From Deuterostichococcus epilithicus (lineage: Eukaryota; Chlorophyta; Trebouxiophyceae; Prasiolales; Stichococcaceae), in NCBI GenBank assembly GCA_033439295.1, contig JAVTLE010000003.1, positions 62,001 to 126,000 of the forward strand: a stretch of DNA of 64,000 nt. Direction: 5' to 3'. The notes under the pieces are model-generated. The model made no database searches, was not told the DNA's origin, and was given only the letters and a program-made list of their open reading frames with translations. Positions 10,358 through 22,716 of the stretch are shown here, piece after piece. Every line of letters begins with the position of its first letter. Within the stretch, counting starts at the first letter, position 1. A program made the position numbers and the translations under genes.

Positions 10358-13300
10358 TCATGAGGCGTACGGCTGCGCCAAGCGGTCCCTGACAGCCTTA
10401 CCCCAGTTGTTGGGCTGCAGTGACGCCAGCGCAGTTGCGCCAACGTGGCAGCCCAGATCTGGGCCGCCCGCTGATGGCGCCGGCAGCAGCATGCTGGGGT
10501 CGTTTTGCTCGCTGAAGCTCCAAGCCAGCCATGGCACCCCCCTGCAGAGCGCAACGCAGCAGGCACTGCATTCATTGATCTCTCCACATGATGCCAACGC
10601 GGCCTTAAAATCCATTCGTTCAAAGCCGGCTACCACCCCAATCTACTCAGGAAGGCGTGTGCAATGCTTTTTGAATCATAGTTGTGCAGATGTGGCTGAA
10701 ACACACATGACGCGTCAAGAGCGGCCGTGCGCCAGCGCCAGACTCGACTTTACGTCAGGGTTATCACCTGGACTCTGCCAGTGCCATCAGCTGTTGCGCC
10801 TCGGCAACCGTCTCATCCTCTTTTGGCGGGCTCAGCACCTGGCTGGGCCCAAACTCGCCCACAATGATGGGGAGTTTCGCCGCAGGGCCAGTGAGGTACG
10901 CCGCGAATTGATCGGCGTGATCATAGATGTGTGTTTCATAAATGACGTTGCGGCCGTCCCCAGCAGTTATGGGGTGGCTGATGTAGTAGTCCAGCACGCG
11001 GGACCAAGATCTCGTGCCCTGGCAGCCAATGACACTTGATTGTAAGTCTGGGGCACGCAAGTCCTCAGACTGCATTTGATGCTGATGTTACACGCATCCA
11101 CAGGCCGAGATCATCGAGTCGACACCCGGGGCAGAGGCCGCCGCACACAAGAGCGCACAGTGCTTGCGCTTGCATTGGTGCACGCACAACTCGACTGACA
11201 TTGCAGGTTACCGAATCAGGCACAGCAGCGACTCGAAACTCAGTGCAACAACGCGCCTGCACGGCAACCAAGTGCTGGACACTGCCAGCAGCAGTTTCCG
11301 CCTGGCGTATTGCAGCCACTGCAGAGTTCATGGCCGTCCAGCAGCGGCCGTCGTCCGCGCCATTGTAGTTCTCTGCCATTGAGGGCGGGCACGTGCAACC
11401 ATCAGGGATCTTGATGCTGCACTCGTCGCTGTCGTTGTGCAGTGTGCAGTGGTCAAGCAGACCGTTTAACAAGGTGGGTACAGGGAGAGTCAGCCTGTTG
11501 TGTTGGCCTAGGCTGGCATGCTGCCACAAATGCAAATCTGACAAGACGCGCATGGACACGGGTTGCGTGGCAGAACGCACTCTGTGGCTCGTTGGCCACG
11601 CCCCAGATGAGGTGCGGCATGGACGCCAGCCGCGAGACCAGGAGCCGCCACCGGTCATTGGTGCCCTCTGTCGGCCAGCCGCCTGGCTGCCCTGGTGCAT
11701 CTTTGGTCAGCGTGGGGTCCTGCGGCGCAATGCCAGTACAGTCGGCAACATGCCTGGCGCATATGCTCCAGCGCTACTATGGCGCTTGCAGGGCGCTCGC
11801 AGATGCAATGCACAGCTGGGCTGCCAGGGCGCACAGCCAAATGGATCATTATTATAGTAAGGTTTGCTGTGCCGATGTTTTAAGGCACACAAGTCAAACT
11901 CGTTCCTTAACGATCATGAGCAAAAGCTAGACCAGCTGCTTGATTTCGTGCAACACTCCTGTGGCAGCATATATGCTGTGGTTCTGAGCATCCTTGCAGC
12001 AGCAAACATGCGGCAAAGCGCGCCTGCCAGATGGTGATCATTATGTAGGCACCCGGGTGATTTTCCAGCACATGGCGTGCTACACGCTCGACAGCAGCAA
12101 CGTAGCCAAAGGGATCGTCCCCGGGCGCGCCGCTCAGGCCGTCCCAGGCGGCAGGAGTGTCGGGGTACTGCTCAGTGGGCACCAGGCTCTCAAGCGTTAG
12201 GCGGAACAGATTGGCTCCCCAACCCACCTGAACACAAATGACAGGGTTCATTGTTCGGCGCTGGTGGCACAGGTAGTATAGGCGGCAGTAGAACCACAAT
12301 AACAGAGGGACGGTTTGCACATGTAAATAGCATGATGTACCAGTTGCCTGACCAAATCTCCACTGCCATGGGTCATGCAGGGCACAAGCAAGATCAGCGC
12401 TTTGAGCCGCTCACCGCGGTGTCAATGCGACGAATGACTTCTGCTGTAGTGTCTGCCGTTGAGTAGTCCGTGGGCGAGCACTGGCTGCATGGGCGGCGCA
12501 ACATTTGAGATGAGTGCCCACACGCAACGAGCGGCACTACACGCACTTCGATGACACGTTGAGGTGCCACAATGCGACATCGAGGTAGTGGTAGCTTGCA
12601 AGAGCGTTTGGAGGGAGGCTGGTGCTCGAACATGCAAGCACCTGTTGAAGCGCATGTCGGGGATGTTGACGCCGCGAGCCCGCCATGCGCTGCCGTCGGC
12701 GGTCAGGATGCGGATGCCGGAGGTATGTAGGGTCTGCGTGTTCGCTGTCGGCGTTGGCATCGGCGTGGGTGCGGGCGCTGGCGTTGGCGTTGGCATGNGC
12801 GCAGGCNTTGGCGTGGGTGCGGGCGCAGGTGTGGGCGCGGGTGCGGGGGTGGGCGTGCGCGTGGGGGTCGGCACCCGTGTAGGAATTTGCGTGGGCACAG
12901 GCGTTGGTGGCAGGCTGGCGCTCAGCAGCTGAATGCCATCGATGAGGAGCGCCGGCTGGGCCGCGCTCTGGCTCGTGCGCAAGAATACGCTGCGCATTTT
13001 CTGGCTGCCCGCCGGCAAGCCGTGCAACGCCGATAGCGGCACACGCACGCGGGTCCAGGCGTTGGCGGGCACGCGGCCGCCTGGCAGGTATAGCGCCAGC
13101 GAGGTTGCATACTTCTGCAGGCCCGCTGGCGTGGGCACTTGAATGCCAACCTACAGGCGGGTGGAATCTTGAACGTTATCGGCCAGACACGATTGTGGTA
13201 GCTGACAGCGCTTTGCTCCAGAGGAAGTGCCGTGGTGAATAAGACAGAACAAGCACGCAGCGGGCGAGTAACGCGCCTCGAGGGCGCGCTGGCCACCGCT

Positions 13301-14116
13301 GCTGCCGCCATTGACCAGCAGCGTCAGGGTCTTGTACTCGCCCAGGGCCAGGTCCTGGCTGGACGGCGAGCGCCGAGTGCGGTAGAACTGCACGCCGCAG
13401 AAGCTGCGCGGCGTGTAGCTGATGACGCTGCGCCTGTTGCCGCTCTGCGTCGCCTTAACTGCAGCAGCAAAAATAGGCGGAATGTAGAAGTCAGGGTCAC
13501 GTGCGCCGGCGCAAGAGCGCGTTAACGTTGCCGGGCGGGGCCACGTGGCTGCCACTTGTTTGAACGTTTAAAGGCTAAGGGCCGCTATGACCTGCTGAAC
13601 ATGTAAATCACACCTGGAAACGTGACCTTGGGCGATTTGCAGTAGCTGCTGTCGCCAAAGGCACTGCTCAGCTTGCCGGTCACGAAGACGTCGGTCGTGG
13701 CTGCAGCCTGCGTGGTGCAGCAATATGTCCACAGCATTGCCGCCGCGTGCTAGTATGCATCACCTCATGGCACATGCACGGACAGAGCCCGTGATGTGGC
13801 TGACGACGCAACATGCCTGCACACTGATATGTACATGCTTTATGTGCGCAACCGTTGGCGCGCCTCCTCGGCGCAGGTGAAGCACAGATAGAACAAAAGT
13901 ATACTGCAGGCTATGTTCAGAGCAGTCGATGCAAGCGTCGAGCGTGGACTGCCGCAGCAGCTCACGTGCGCCCGCTACTCCGACTACAGTGTGTTTCTGC
14001 TGCAGTGCATGCACAACCAACGCCGCCCGCACCGCATAAGGTGCGGAGAAGACTGATGCAACCACCGCCAGCACCCAGACCCGCTGTAGGTGCTGCAAGG
14101 CGCGCCGTGCAGGCAT
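10358..14116 (-). CDS. Secreted GH5 glycoside hydrolase with N-terminal carbohydrate-binding-like module
   Basis: Ten exons join in frame to 655 residues: 14116-14033, 13707-13614, 13458-13277, 13150-12642, 12484-12415, 12227-12024, 11719-11581, 11507-11257, 11018-10768, 10541-10358. The start is MPARRALQHLQRVWVLAVVA, a clear signal peptide. A beta-sandwich module follows (GKLSSAFGDSSYC ... LLIDGIQLLSA), then a Pro/Thr/Ala linker, then a GH5 clan-A barrel opening at IRILTADGSAWRARGVNI. The acid/base Glu is in WGVANEPQ (about residue 425) and the nucleophile Glu is in IIVGEFGP (about 566). GVPWLAWSF lies near the C-terminus. It probably hydrolyses a beta-glucan or mannan outside the cell, with substrate unknown. 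Three introns use GC donors. The acceptor at 11507 is the least certain. Two N bases fall in the linker. Confidence 0.82.
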
Positions 14117-14896
14117 CCTGCGCAACGCGTGGTTTGAGGGTGGAGGCCGGGCACAGATGAACGTGTGCAATGCGCTAAGCGCCAGACGTATTCTCGGGCG
14201 AGAGGGTCAAGGAGAATGCGTTCATGATCCCTTCCAGTAATCAACTGAGAAGGTATACCTGGCGACGCTTGGGTGATGCTTGCGGTATATGATGTTATGT
14301 ACGGCAGCAACGAGAGTTGTCAGCCGACGAGCACCGTCGCTCGAGATGATATGCAGCTACAAAGTCGATCTGAACAGCCCTTGTGGCCTCGGAAATGATC
14401 TGCTTGCGCAACGCTCCACGCGCTTTAGACCCGAACAACAGGGCAGGGGATCATATCTGAGCAAGCGGGGTACCTTGTACCGCTTTACCGCGCATCACGA
14501 TCAAGGGGCGACGAAAGGGGGAGTGTTGCCCTTCATTTCTTCCGATTCAGAATGAACACCTGAACCTGCCAAACCTCTGCCGTGCCGTAAACACGACACT
14601 ACCACGTAGGAAATCACATGCGGGTGCGCAGACACACAACATGTGAAGCTGCACTTTCATACGATGTGTTTGGGCACATTCGGCGCAATGCCCAGCTCTG
14701 AGGTGGTCATGAAGCCGCCCTGCTCCCATGTCAGCAGCAGCCAGGGGATGCCGTAAAATGTGCCAGAGCTCATGCGGTGCGAAGGGCCGCCCTTCGCTGG
14801 CTGTCTGGCGTGCTGCGGACAGCTCGTATTTGTTTGGTGTCCAACATCTCCTGTGCCGCTGCTAGACCAGCGTGAGCCCGCTGCCTCAGCAGTGCT
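14117..14896. other. Gap between GH5 gene and SAP gene
   Basis: There is no confident gene. A 38-residue minus-strand ORF at 14773-14657 has an ATG start and TGA stop. It contains FYGIPWLLLTWEQGGF, reminiscent of the GVPWLAWSF end of the GH5 next door. It may be a stray or decayed GH5 terminal exon. Confidence 0.3.
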
Positions 14897-17568
14897 TCAC
14901 TTTTGTGCAGCGCGCGCGGCGGCCAGGGCACGCCTCGCCTGGAAGGCCTCCTCGGCGCGTTTTGCGCGCTCGCCCGCAGCGGTGTCCCCCGCGGCGGCGG
15001 CCACCGCGCCGCGCATGCCGCCAGCGCGACCCGGGCCCTTGATGTTGCCTGCCACCAGGACAGTGTAATTGTTGTTTGTGCATCGCTGTTGCAGAGTACA
15101 CGAGGAAGAAGCAGAGTTCCCATCCTTGAGGACCCAGCCCTGCCCTCACAAATGAGCGTCTGCAGCTTCATCCCACGTGTGCTGCACTGCAAAGGTCAGC
15201 GCTGGTCGGGCACCTGGGCTGGGGCGAGGGATGTGGCTCATGGGCTGCGCGTTGGCCCGGCAGCTCTTGGGCGTCGGCAGCGGGATGCGTGTGGCGCTCG
15301 ATGGTGGCGCCAGCTTTGACGACGGCGCCGCCTGCAGGACAACCTGAAACACGTCGCGGCAAGCGCCAGAGGCTGCGTTTTGTAGCAGCAGCGTCGCAGG
15401 AGGCGGTCAGCCGCCTTTGAGGCGACGCCTTACTTCAGCACCAATGGCATCAGCAGCAGGGTCGTTGCGGTCGAGCAACCCGCCAAGCGCACAGATGACA
15501 CCAGCGCAAAAGCCCTGGCAGCAGCTTCGACAATGGCAGGGGGCGCACCGGCACCTTGGCCGCACGCGGGGTGCGCGCGCCCAGCGGCGAGTTGGCACAC
15601 ACGTTGCCGTCCGCCGTGGGCCTCGTGGCTAGTGGCGTCCTGTGGCAATAAGATCAAAGGGCAAGGTCAAAAGTTGTACACAGCGGCTCAGCGTTCACTT
15701 TGAGACCGGTGCACACACGATTTGGGAGGTAGCGTCGGCAGCCACGGCAGCAAGAGTCACACGAAGGTACCCCTGACTTGCCCGCCGTCTGTCCTCCAAG
15801 CACGGACAACACACTGCAGCCTGAGTCGGCGTTCGACTCACCTGGCGGTCGTAGCGGCCGCCGCGAAGCGCGCTCGTGGGTCCGCCAGCGGCATGGCGAC
15901 AGTGGTGAAGCCGGCTGCAGCCAGCGCGGCGCCCTTGGCGGCGACGGCCGCGGGGCTGGGCGCCCGCCAGCCAGGCGACCAAGCCTGTAGTGGTCACGCT
16001 TCATATGAGCCGGGATTGAAGACACAAGGCAAGCTGTCTGCCACGGCTGCATCCGCGAGGATTGCTGATTTGTGTGCAGCAGGGCATGCGACAAGCATGG
16101 AGGACACAAAGCAGCCCTTCACAAGGCAGCACTTCACCACGACAAAAATATCTTCAGTGTCGGCCGTCCGTGTAGCACCCCCCCTCAGTGAACGGCAGAC
16201 CAGCGGCCATCCACACCTTGTACTCGTCCCAGGCACGCTCCATCTCGCGCAGCTGCGCCTCGGTGGCGCCGCGCCATCCCGCAGCGGCCTCTTCCTGAGC
16301 AACCCATGCAGCCGCTTCGCCGCCGCCGCTGTCGAGCTGCGTCTGGGCGAGGCCAGAGCCGCCGGCTGCCAGGCCCATGCTGCCGCCGGCGCCCGGCAGC
16401 GTAAGCAGGCCCGGCGACAGGTCGCAGCCCGTGTCCGGCGCCACCGAAGCCATGGCCATGGACACGGCCAGCGCGGCGTCGGCGCCGGTGCTGCTGCGGC
16501 CGCCGCCCGAGGCGGCGCTGCCGACGCTGTCACGGCCGCTGACGGCCTCCGCCGGCGGGCTGCCGGACAGGCTGAGGGGCTCAGCGGCTGCCGTGGGGGT
16601 GCCCAGCGCCCGCAGGCGGTTGCCAAGTGCGCTGGCAGCGAGGGCGCGGCGGGCGGGCGTCTTGGCAGGCGTGTGGTGCGGCGTGCGCAGCGGACGCTTG
16701 GAGGCCGTGCGAACCTGCAGACGCACAAGCGGCACGTGTTCTGTCCTGCTGTGATGGGCTGCTGTCAGCACGGAGCACGAGAATCGTCCTGCTGTGCCTG
16801 CAAAGAACTGTGGCTCTGGCATTAATGGTTGCAGCGTCAATCATACAGCTGGCATCTGCTTCACGTGCTGCATGCATGAGGTGAATCGCACCTGCTGGGC
16901 CATGGCACGCGCATCCGCCAGCAGGTCAGCGTTTGGGCTCTGGTGCGTAGCGGGCGCTGCAGCCGGCGATTGTGTCTGGACTTCTGCGGCAGGCGAGGCG
17001 TTGGGCGACAGCGACTGCAACGCATCAGCTGCGCCGGCTGCGCTTGCGACGAGCGCCGGCATGGAGGCGGTGGGGCGCCCTGCCGCTGGGCTGCAGGAGG
17101 CTGCCGCCCATGCAGGTGCGATGTCTGCCAGCGGCGGCGCAGCGGTGGGCAGTGACAGCGGCTGCACATCATCTGCAACTTCCGGCGATGAGGCGGCTGT
17201 GCTGTCCGGATGGCTGACTTGCAGGCACTGCAGCAGGCTCGCCACTATGTCCACGTTCTTGACATTCGCCTGTGCAACCACACTTTGCAGTGAGCCGGAG
17301 ACCCAGGCGGCCTACATGCTTGACAGCAGAGCAGAAATACACATTGTTTGTACGCTGAGTCATGTGCAAGGCAAGCCCGCTTGTGAAGTTCTCTGCAGAC
17401 CCTGGCGAAGAAATTTGCGTGCATGCTGTAAGAGTCTCGCGCCTTGGTTCCAGCCTCCTTGGCAAGTCTCTGCAGCTCCGGGCGCTTCATGCTCTGCAGC
17501 CTGTCTGCTGCCTGCGCCAACGACAGCACGCGCAGGACCTCCATGACGCCCTCCGGGTCAGCACCCAA
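14897..17568 (-). CDS. SAP-motif nuclear protein (5' end unresolved)
   Basis: Seven exons join in frame, giving about 499 residues: 17568-17443, 17269-16892, 16714-16217, 15984-15842, 15639-15555, 15331-15214, 15048-14897. A SAP DNA-binding helix pair is split by the first intron: SMKRPELQRLAKEAGTK then ANVKNVDIVASLL. Ala/Ser/Pro-rich linkers follow, with basic Thr-Pro motifs (KRPLRTPHHTPAKTPARR, SPLGARTPRAAK). The end is an Ala/Arg helix, ERAKRAEEAFQARR. Many T-P sites suggest CDK regulation, which is inference. Architecture recalls SAP proteins of chromatin or the spindle, but I cannot name an orthologue. No start Met was found. A further exon may lie at 17870-18000 (FRKELQIRGCVVGAN). The first modelled intron uses a GC donor (17442). 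Confidence 0.65.
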
Positions 17569-18343
17569 CTGTCGGCTGGTGACTCGTCACTGTTGTCGCC
17601 GCAGAGCGGTCAATGTCGCAGGTGCACTTCACGAAACTGCCTGTGCTCTGTGCTTCTACTCTCAGACCTCGGCAATTGGCTGCACGCGAGATTGCGAGCG
17701 GACACTCTATCCAGCAGGAGAAAGCTCAACAGCTGGATTTGAATTCGTTAACTTATCGCCCCAGATCTTGTGGCACGGGATCGGTGTGGCTTCCTGGCGG
17801 GAAACTGACCAGTCTGGCTTGCCGTCTCGTCAGCACGCTGCTGCTCAATCTCCACTTGTTCAAGAAATTGCAGTTGCAATCCAACTCTTCATCATGGTCG
17901 TGTTGGCGCCGACGACGCAGCCGCGGATCTGCAGCTCTTTTCGAAACCAGCACAGTCGGGGCAGGTGCAGCACTCGGCAGACCTGCAGGGCGACCTCAGC
18001 GCCCTCGGTCGGAGCCCCACAGGTGAGAGGTGATCGATCTAGATCACATGCAAATCGACTGAGCGCTCGTAATGGGGTCCTTACGGCAACCCTCACCAGC
18101 GAACAACACAATTAGAACGTCTAGTTGCGACTCGGTTTTGCCGTGTGGGATTGAACTGGGGATCACATTGCAGCTGCGATGAGCGGCGCTTGGCGGCAGC
18201 TCAGGCCGCATCTGGCCAATGCAAGCTAGAACACCCACAGCCCGAGGGACACAACGAAAGCTGCTGCTCAATCAGCCAGTTTCTCATCCCTAGATGCATG
18301 CTCACCTACTGCGCCGGCCTGGTGGGCATGCTATCCCGCCACG
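17569..18343. other. Divergent interval between SAP gene and argC
   Basis: This holds the presumed promoters of two divergent genes and possibly the first exon or exons of the SAP gene (minus strand, about 17870-18000). No clear TATA or other motif was identified. Confidence 0.4.
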
Positions 18344-21300
18344 ATGGCCTGCTGTGCATGTTTGCACCGCAGACGGCGCTGCAGTACGCGGCAGCATGCA
18401 TCGCACAGGAGCGGCTGCAGCCTGCATGGTGCATCGTCTCGCACACCTCTGACAGCCACTTGGTCCTGCAAGCTCAGGCTGCTGGTGCCTCGTGCTGCAG
18501 GTGCAGGGTGTCAGCAACGGCACGCCGGGCACCGACAAAACTCGCATCGCGGTGCTGGGCGCGAGCGGCTACACCGGCGAGGAGGTGGTCCGCCTGCTGG
18601 CACAGCATCCCACCTTTGCCGTGACGGTGCTTACTGGCGAGACTCAGGCTGGCAAGGTAGGTCATCAACCTTTTTAGTGTTGGTAGCCTTGCCATACCAC
18701 AACCCCCGGCCAGGTGTGGTGGTTAGTATCGAAACAGCAAGCTCAGCGACTGCAGCGCACGCAGCAGCAAAGCAGCAGCAGATTGCTATGGCTGTTGAGG
18801 TCCAACGACATTCAGCTACAGCATCAGATGCACTCAATTTCGTATGTTTTCAGCACACTGATTCAGCAGACAAACGTCAAATTATACACCCCCCCTGTAG
18901 GAGTTCCACGAGGTGTTTCCAAGCCTCATCTCCGCCGCGGGGCTGCCGTCGCTGGTAAAAACCGGCGACGTCGACTGGGACGGCGTCGACGCCGCCTTCT
19001 GCTGCCTGCCGCATGCCACGACGCAGGCAAGCACGCCATGTGTGTTTGCCATGTCGGTCGTGCACACAGGGCAGCGTCAAATCCACAAGCACTGCCAGGC
19101 GCACTGCATCAACGCTGCTGCGCAAAGGTGGCTGCTTGCACCAGACGGAACAGATTGGTCCCCAGCTGCCCGGGGCAACGCCATGGATCAATCGGCCGGG
19201 GGCTTGGACAGGCTGCAAGCTGCTTCCATGTAAGCAGGGCAGGCTGACGGCTGCAGTGCGGCTCACACTCAGGCTGCAACTCCCCGCAGGAGATCATCGC
19301 GCAGCTGCCAGGCCACATCAAGGTGGTGGACCTGTCAGCCGACTTCCGGCTGCGCAACGTCGACACCTATGCAGAGTGGTGCGCCGCCCGGCTGCCGCAG
19401 CGCGCATGGGGGATGAGCACGTTGTTCCATCATGCCATGGCTTCTGCAAATGAGCAGACCAGTGGGCTGCGGCTGCGCCGCGCGTCCAACTTGACTCTTG
19501 AATTGTGATATAAAATGCAATACCATGCCTGGCTTTAACGCCTGGCGGATCCATGCCTGGCGGCGACTGCCAGTCGCCAAGCAGCTGCTGCGGAAGCAGG
19601 GCTATGCATTGTTCAACACGCCGCACACGCGGGGTGTTGCACGCCTCCATATCCAGCTCATTCTCATGTCGGCCTCGTGTTGGCCTCGTGTCGATAGCGC
19701 CTCCAACGCCACGTGCAGGTATGGAGGCGAGCACCGGGCAAAGGAGCTGCAGAAGGAGGCGGTGTACGGGCTGACAGAGCTGAACCGGGAGGCGATCAAG
19801 GGTGCGCGGCTGGTGGCCAATCCGGGCTGCTACCCCACCAGCGTGCAGCTGCCGCTCGTGCCGCTGCTGGCCGCCGGCCTCATCCAGCAGGTGGGACAAC
19901 CACCCTTCCAGCACCCAGGGACGGTATGGGTTTATGTAGGCCAGCATAGCACCTTGTATCCTGCGGGCGGCACGCGGCACCGGTGTCGATGCGGGCCTGA
20001 CACACGGACAGAGCGAGCGCATTTCATTCGTTCAAGTTCCAGCATGTGTGCCAGGCTGGGGAGTGGACCCAGCTGCACCCCGATGTCTAGACGGCAGCTT
20101 GGCGGACGTCAGGGGCCGCAGAACGTGTTCCAATGCCGCGTCCTGCGCACATTGCACAGGAGGACATCATCATCGACGCCAAGAGCGGCGTCAGCGGAGC
20201 GGGGCGCTCCGCCAAGCAGGCGTTCCTGTACACTGAGGTGGCAGGGGGCATGAACGCATACGGCGTCTCGCGCCACCGCCACATGCCCGAGATCGAGCAG
20301 GCGGGCACCTTGCAACCTTCCTAAGCCGGCCGCATGGGCTGGCTGTTGGCTTGTACCCACTTCTGCACTGCGTCAAGATGGCTCCAGCATCATCATAACC
20401 TAAGGTCCAGGGTGTTGCTGCATTCTGGGAGGGGCAGCAGCTGGCATGGCTTAACCACACCCTTCAAACAACTGCAACGAGGCTGCTGGAACGACGTCTG
20501 CAGGCGGCTTGTGTAAGGCTTCATGCCTGCCCGTGCGCAGGGGCTGACCGATGCCGCAGGCTCAGAGGTGCGCGTCAGCTTCACGCCGCACCTCATGCCC
20601 TTCTCCCGCGGCATGGAGTCCGACTGCTACGTGCGGCTGGCGCCCGGCACCAGCGTGGACGACCTGCGGGAGGCGCTGAAGCAGCGGTACGCCGACGAGA
20701 CCTTCGTCAAGGTGGGCCTCCAAACCCTAGCCATCCTGGTCTCAAGACCACTGACCCGCCGCTGCGCCCTGGATCGGCGCTGCGTCCACCACATGCACTT
20801 TGCCGCCTGAGAGGCTGCAAACCCGCCTCAGGGCTTGCCACGGACAGGAACGAAATGCCGCAGTCGTGCCTCTGCATGTACACAAGCTGGGTCCTGAACC
20901 CGAAGGCTGAGTCATGTATGTCCGCTTGCAACCTCTGGAGCTGCTGCAGCCCAAAAGCATCAAAAGGCGTCAAAAGGCAACAGTCGGTCTCGCGCCTGCC
21001 GCCAGGCGCGGGCCGAGGGGAAATCTGCGCACAAGCTCACTTCAGCAGGGGTCACGCTCTCCATGCGCAGCCCCACAGGCTGTCACACCCAGCTGTTCTG
21101 TGCGCGTCCCGGCCGCCAGTGCTGCCGAGGGGGAGATCTTGTACATGCGGCATGTGAGGGGCAGCAGAGTTACAGCCTCCGAACACGGTCGCAGGCTGTT
21201 GCAGACGAGTCACCCCTGCGTGCCTGTGCCGCCAGGTGCTGCCGAAGGGGGAAATCCCGCACACGCGGCACGTGAAGGGCAGCAACTACGCGCTCATCGG

Positions 21301-21689
21301 CGTGTTCGAGGACCGGCTGCCGGGCCGCGCCATCATCATCTGCGTCATCGACAACCTGGTCAAGGTGCAATTGCAGATAGAGGACCGAGCTTTGTTGAAC
21401 CTTTTCAGTATGCACCTCGGCATGCGCCTGTGCAGACCTTTGGCATGATGAACAGCAGAGGCGACACGCCCGCAAAGGAGCACTCTGCCCGTGGCCTTCC
21501 AGCTCTGCCGGTTGCTGCCGACGCAGTGCTCAGCAGATGACCAGGCAGAGCACCCATGCACAAGCCCTGAAGCCCCTTGCCATTCGCTGCACGACGCAGG
21601 GCGCCAGCGGGCAGGCGCTGCAGAACATGAACCTCGTGATGGGGCTGCCGGAGGAGACGGGGCTGCTGCAGCAGGCCATGTTCCCGTGA
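18344..21689 (+). CDS. argC: N-acetyl-gamma-glutamyl-phosphate reductase (plastid, arginine synthesis)
   Basis: ArgC reduces N-acetylglutamyl phosphate to the semialdehyde with NADPH in arginine biosynthesis, normally in the plastid of algae. The core exons are 18501-18656, 18901-19026, 19290-19378, 19719-19890, 20160-20300, 20541-20711, 21236-21364 and 21600-21689. All join in frame. The NADP-binding motif is [12 protein letters not shown] and the catalytic Cys is in [23 protein letters not shown] and MPFSRGME follow, and the end is [12 protein letters not shown]. The start is tentative: ATG 18344 opens a short Arg/Ser/Cys-rich stretch that could be a transit peptide, spliced at 18428/18478, but that intron would be only 49 bases. 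Introns starting at 19027 and 20301 use GC donors. The intron before 21236 holds two degenerate copies of the following exon start. Confidence 0.9.
20995..21290 (+). repeat. Three degenerate copies of an argC exon edge
   Basis: The real acceptor plus exon start is 21229-21290 (encoding [15 protein letters not shown]). A close copy lies at 21112-21172 and a more decayed one at 20995-21037, both in the preceding intron. The intronic copies have drifted in sequence and at the CAG/G boundary. Confidence 0.8.
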
Positions 21690-22716
21690 GGCGGCGCTGA
21701 GCAAACCCTCGAGGAGGAGCTGGAAGGAGTTTGTCACTCTCCGTGGGGCGCCCCAGTCTGCTAGCAACGCGGCATGCGCATCTGGCAGCAGACGGCAGCG
21801 GCCGCAGCGCTGCCGCCGCTGGCGGCTGCCGGCCTGCCGGAGGCGGCTGCCGGTACTCTGTGATTCAACGGCAGGGCTGCGACGGGCGTCGCGGCGCACC
21901 ATGCTGGAGGGGAAGCGCGGGGCATGACAAAAGTCATGCCGGATTCTGTCCCGGACGGGCCGCCATGCAAGGCTCACGACGCTGCCCCAGGTGCAGAGCC
22001 CTGCGGCGGCGCGCTGGCAGATGGCACACGCGATGGCGGCGCTGAGGGTCCGACATGCGATGACTGGCGGCACAGGTGTGGCGCCCTGCCGTCAGGACAG
22101 CAGGGAGAGCCGGAGACGGGAGGAGGACCCCAATTCACTGATGTTGCAGAGTCATGATCAAGGTTCCTACATGTTGGCGAGGCCTGCAGCGCCGTCTGTA
22201 ATAACAACGCGGCCAGTGTGCGGAGGCGGGTATCAAATCTGAGGCCCCCTTGAACTTCAACAAATTTGTCAACCTGAAAGAACGCGGCATTGCACAATTG
22301 TGGGGGCATAGTTGAGTGTGGTTTGCTGTATGCCTCCGGGTTTTGGTGTACCATGTGCCATTCATTTACACGACCTACTTGGCAGTCAGCTGATCCACCA
22401 TTGCTGTGTCAGGAGAGCCGTCTCTTTTGGAGCAACTTCTGCAAGTGACGCGCAGTCATCACAATTGTTTGGAGTGACGCGCAGGTGTAGGTGGTTGTTT
22501 CACGTTTGTGCTGGAAGAACCTTTGGGCAGCCCCCTCCGACAGCACATCTGGCTGCGGCCCGGCAGCACTGCACAAATAGGGCAGCCGGGCATTGCCTTG
22601 CGGTCCCAGATGTACTGCCATGTCGGCCGCCGCCTGCAGCCACCCTCGGCCCTGGCAGATTGTCTAGATGTGGTTGGAAGCCCGCCCGCGCGTCAAAGCG
22701 GTGTGAGGAGGGCCCA
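21690..22716. other. Convergent 3' flanks of argC and RBM42-like gene
   Basis: About 1 kb with no supported exon. It is GC-rich and open in several frames to 22150, with no splice-consistent protein signal. GTGACGCGCAG occurs twice near 22445-22485, a small direct repeat. Confidence 0.5.

Noticed and set aside
12720-12880. GT-rich plus-strand tract as a microsatellite gene feature
   Set aside because: It is the complement of the Pro/Thr/Ala linker of the GH5 protein, read on the minus strand.
21405-22073. 222-residue minus-strand ORF across the argC 3' end
   Set aside because: Overlaps the last argC exon antisense. No recognisable protein features or splice-supported extension.
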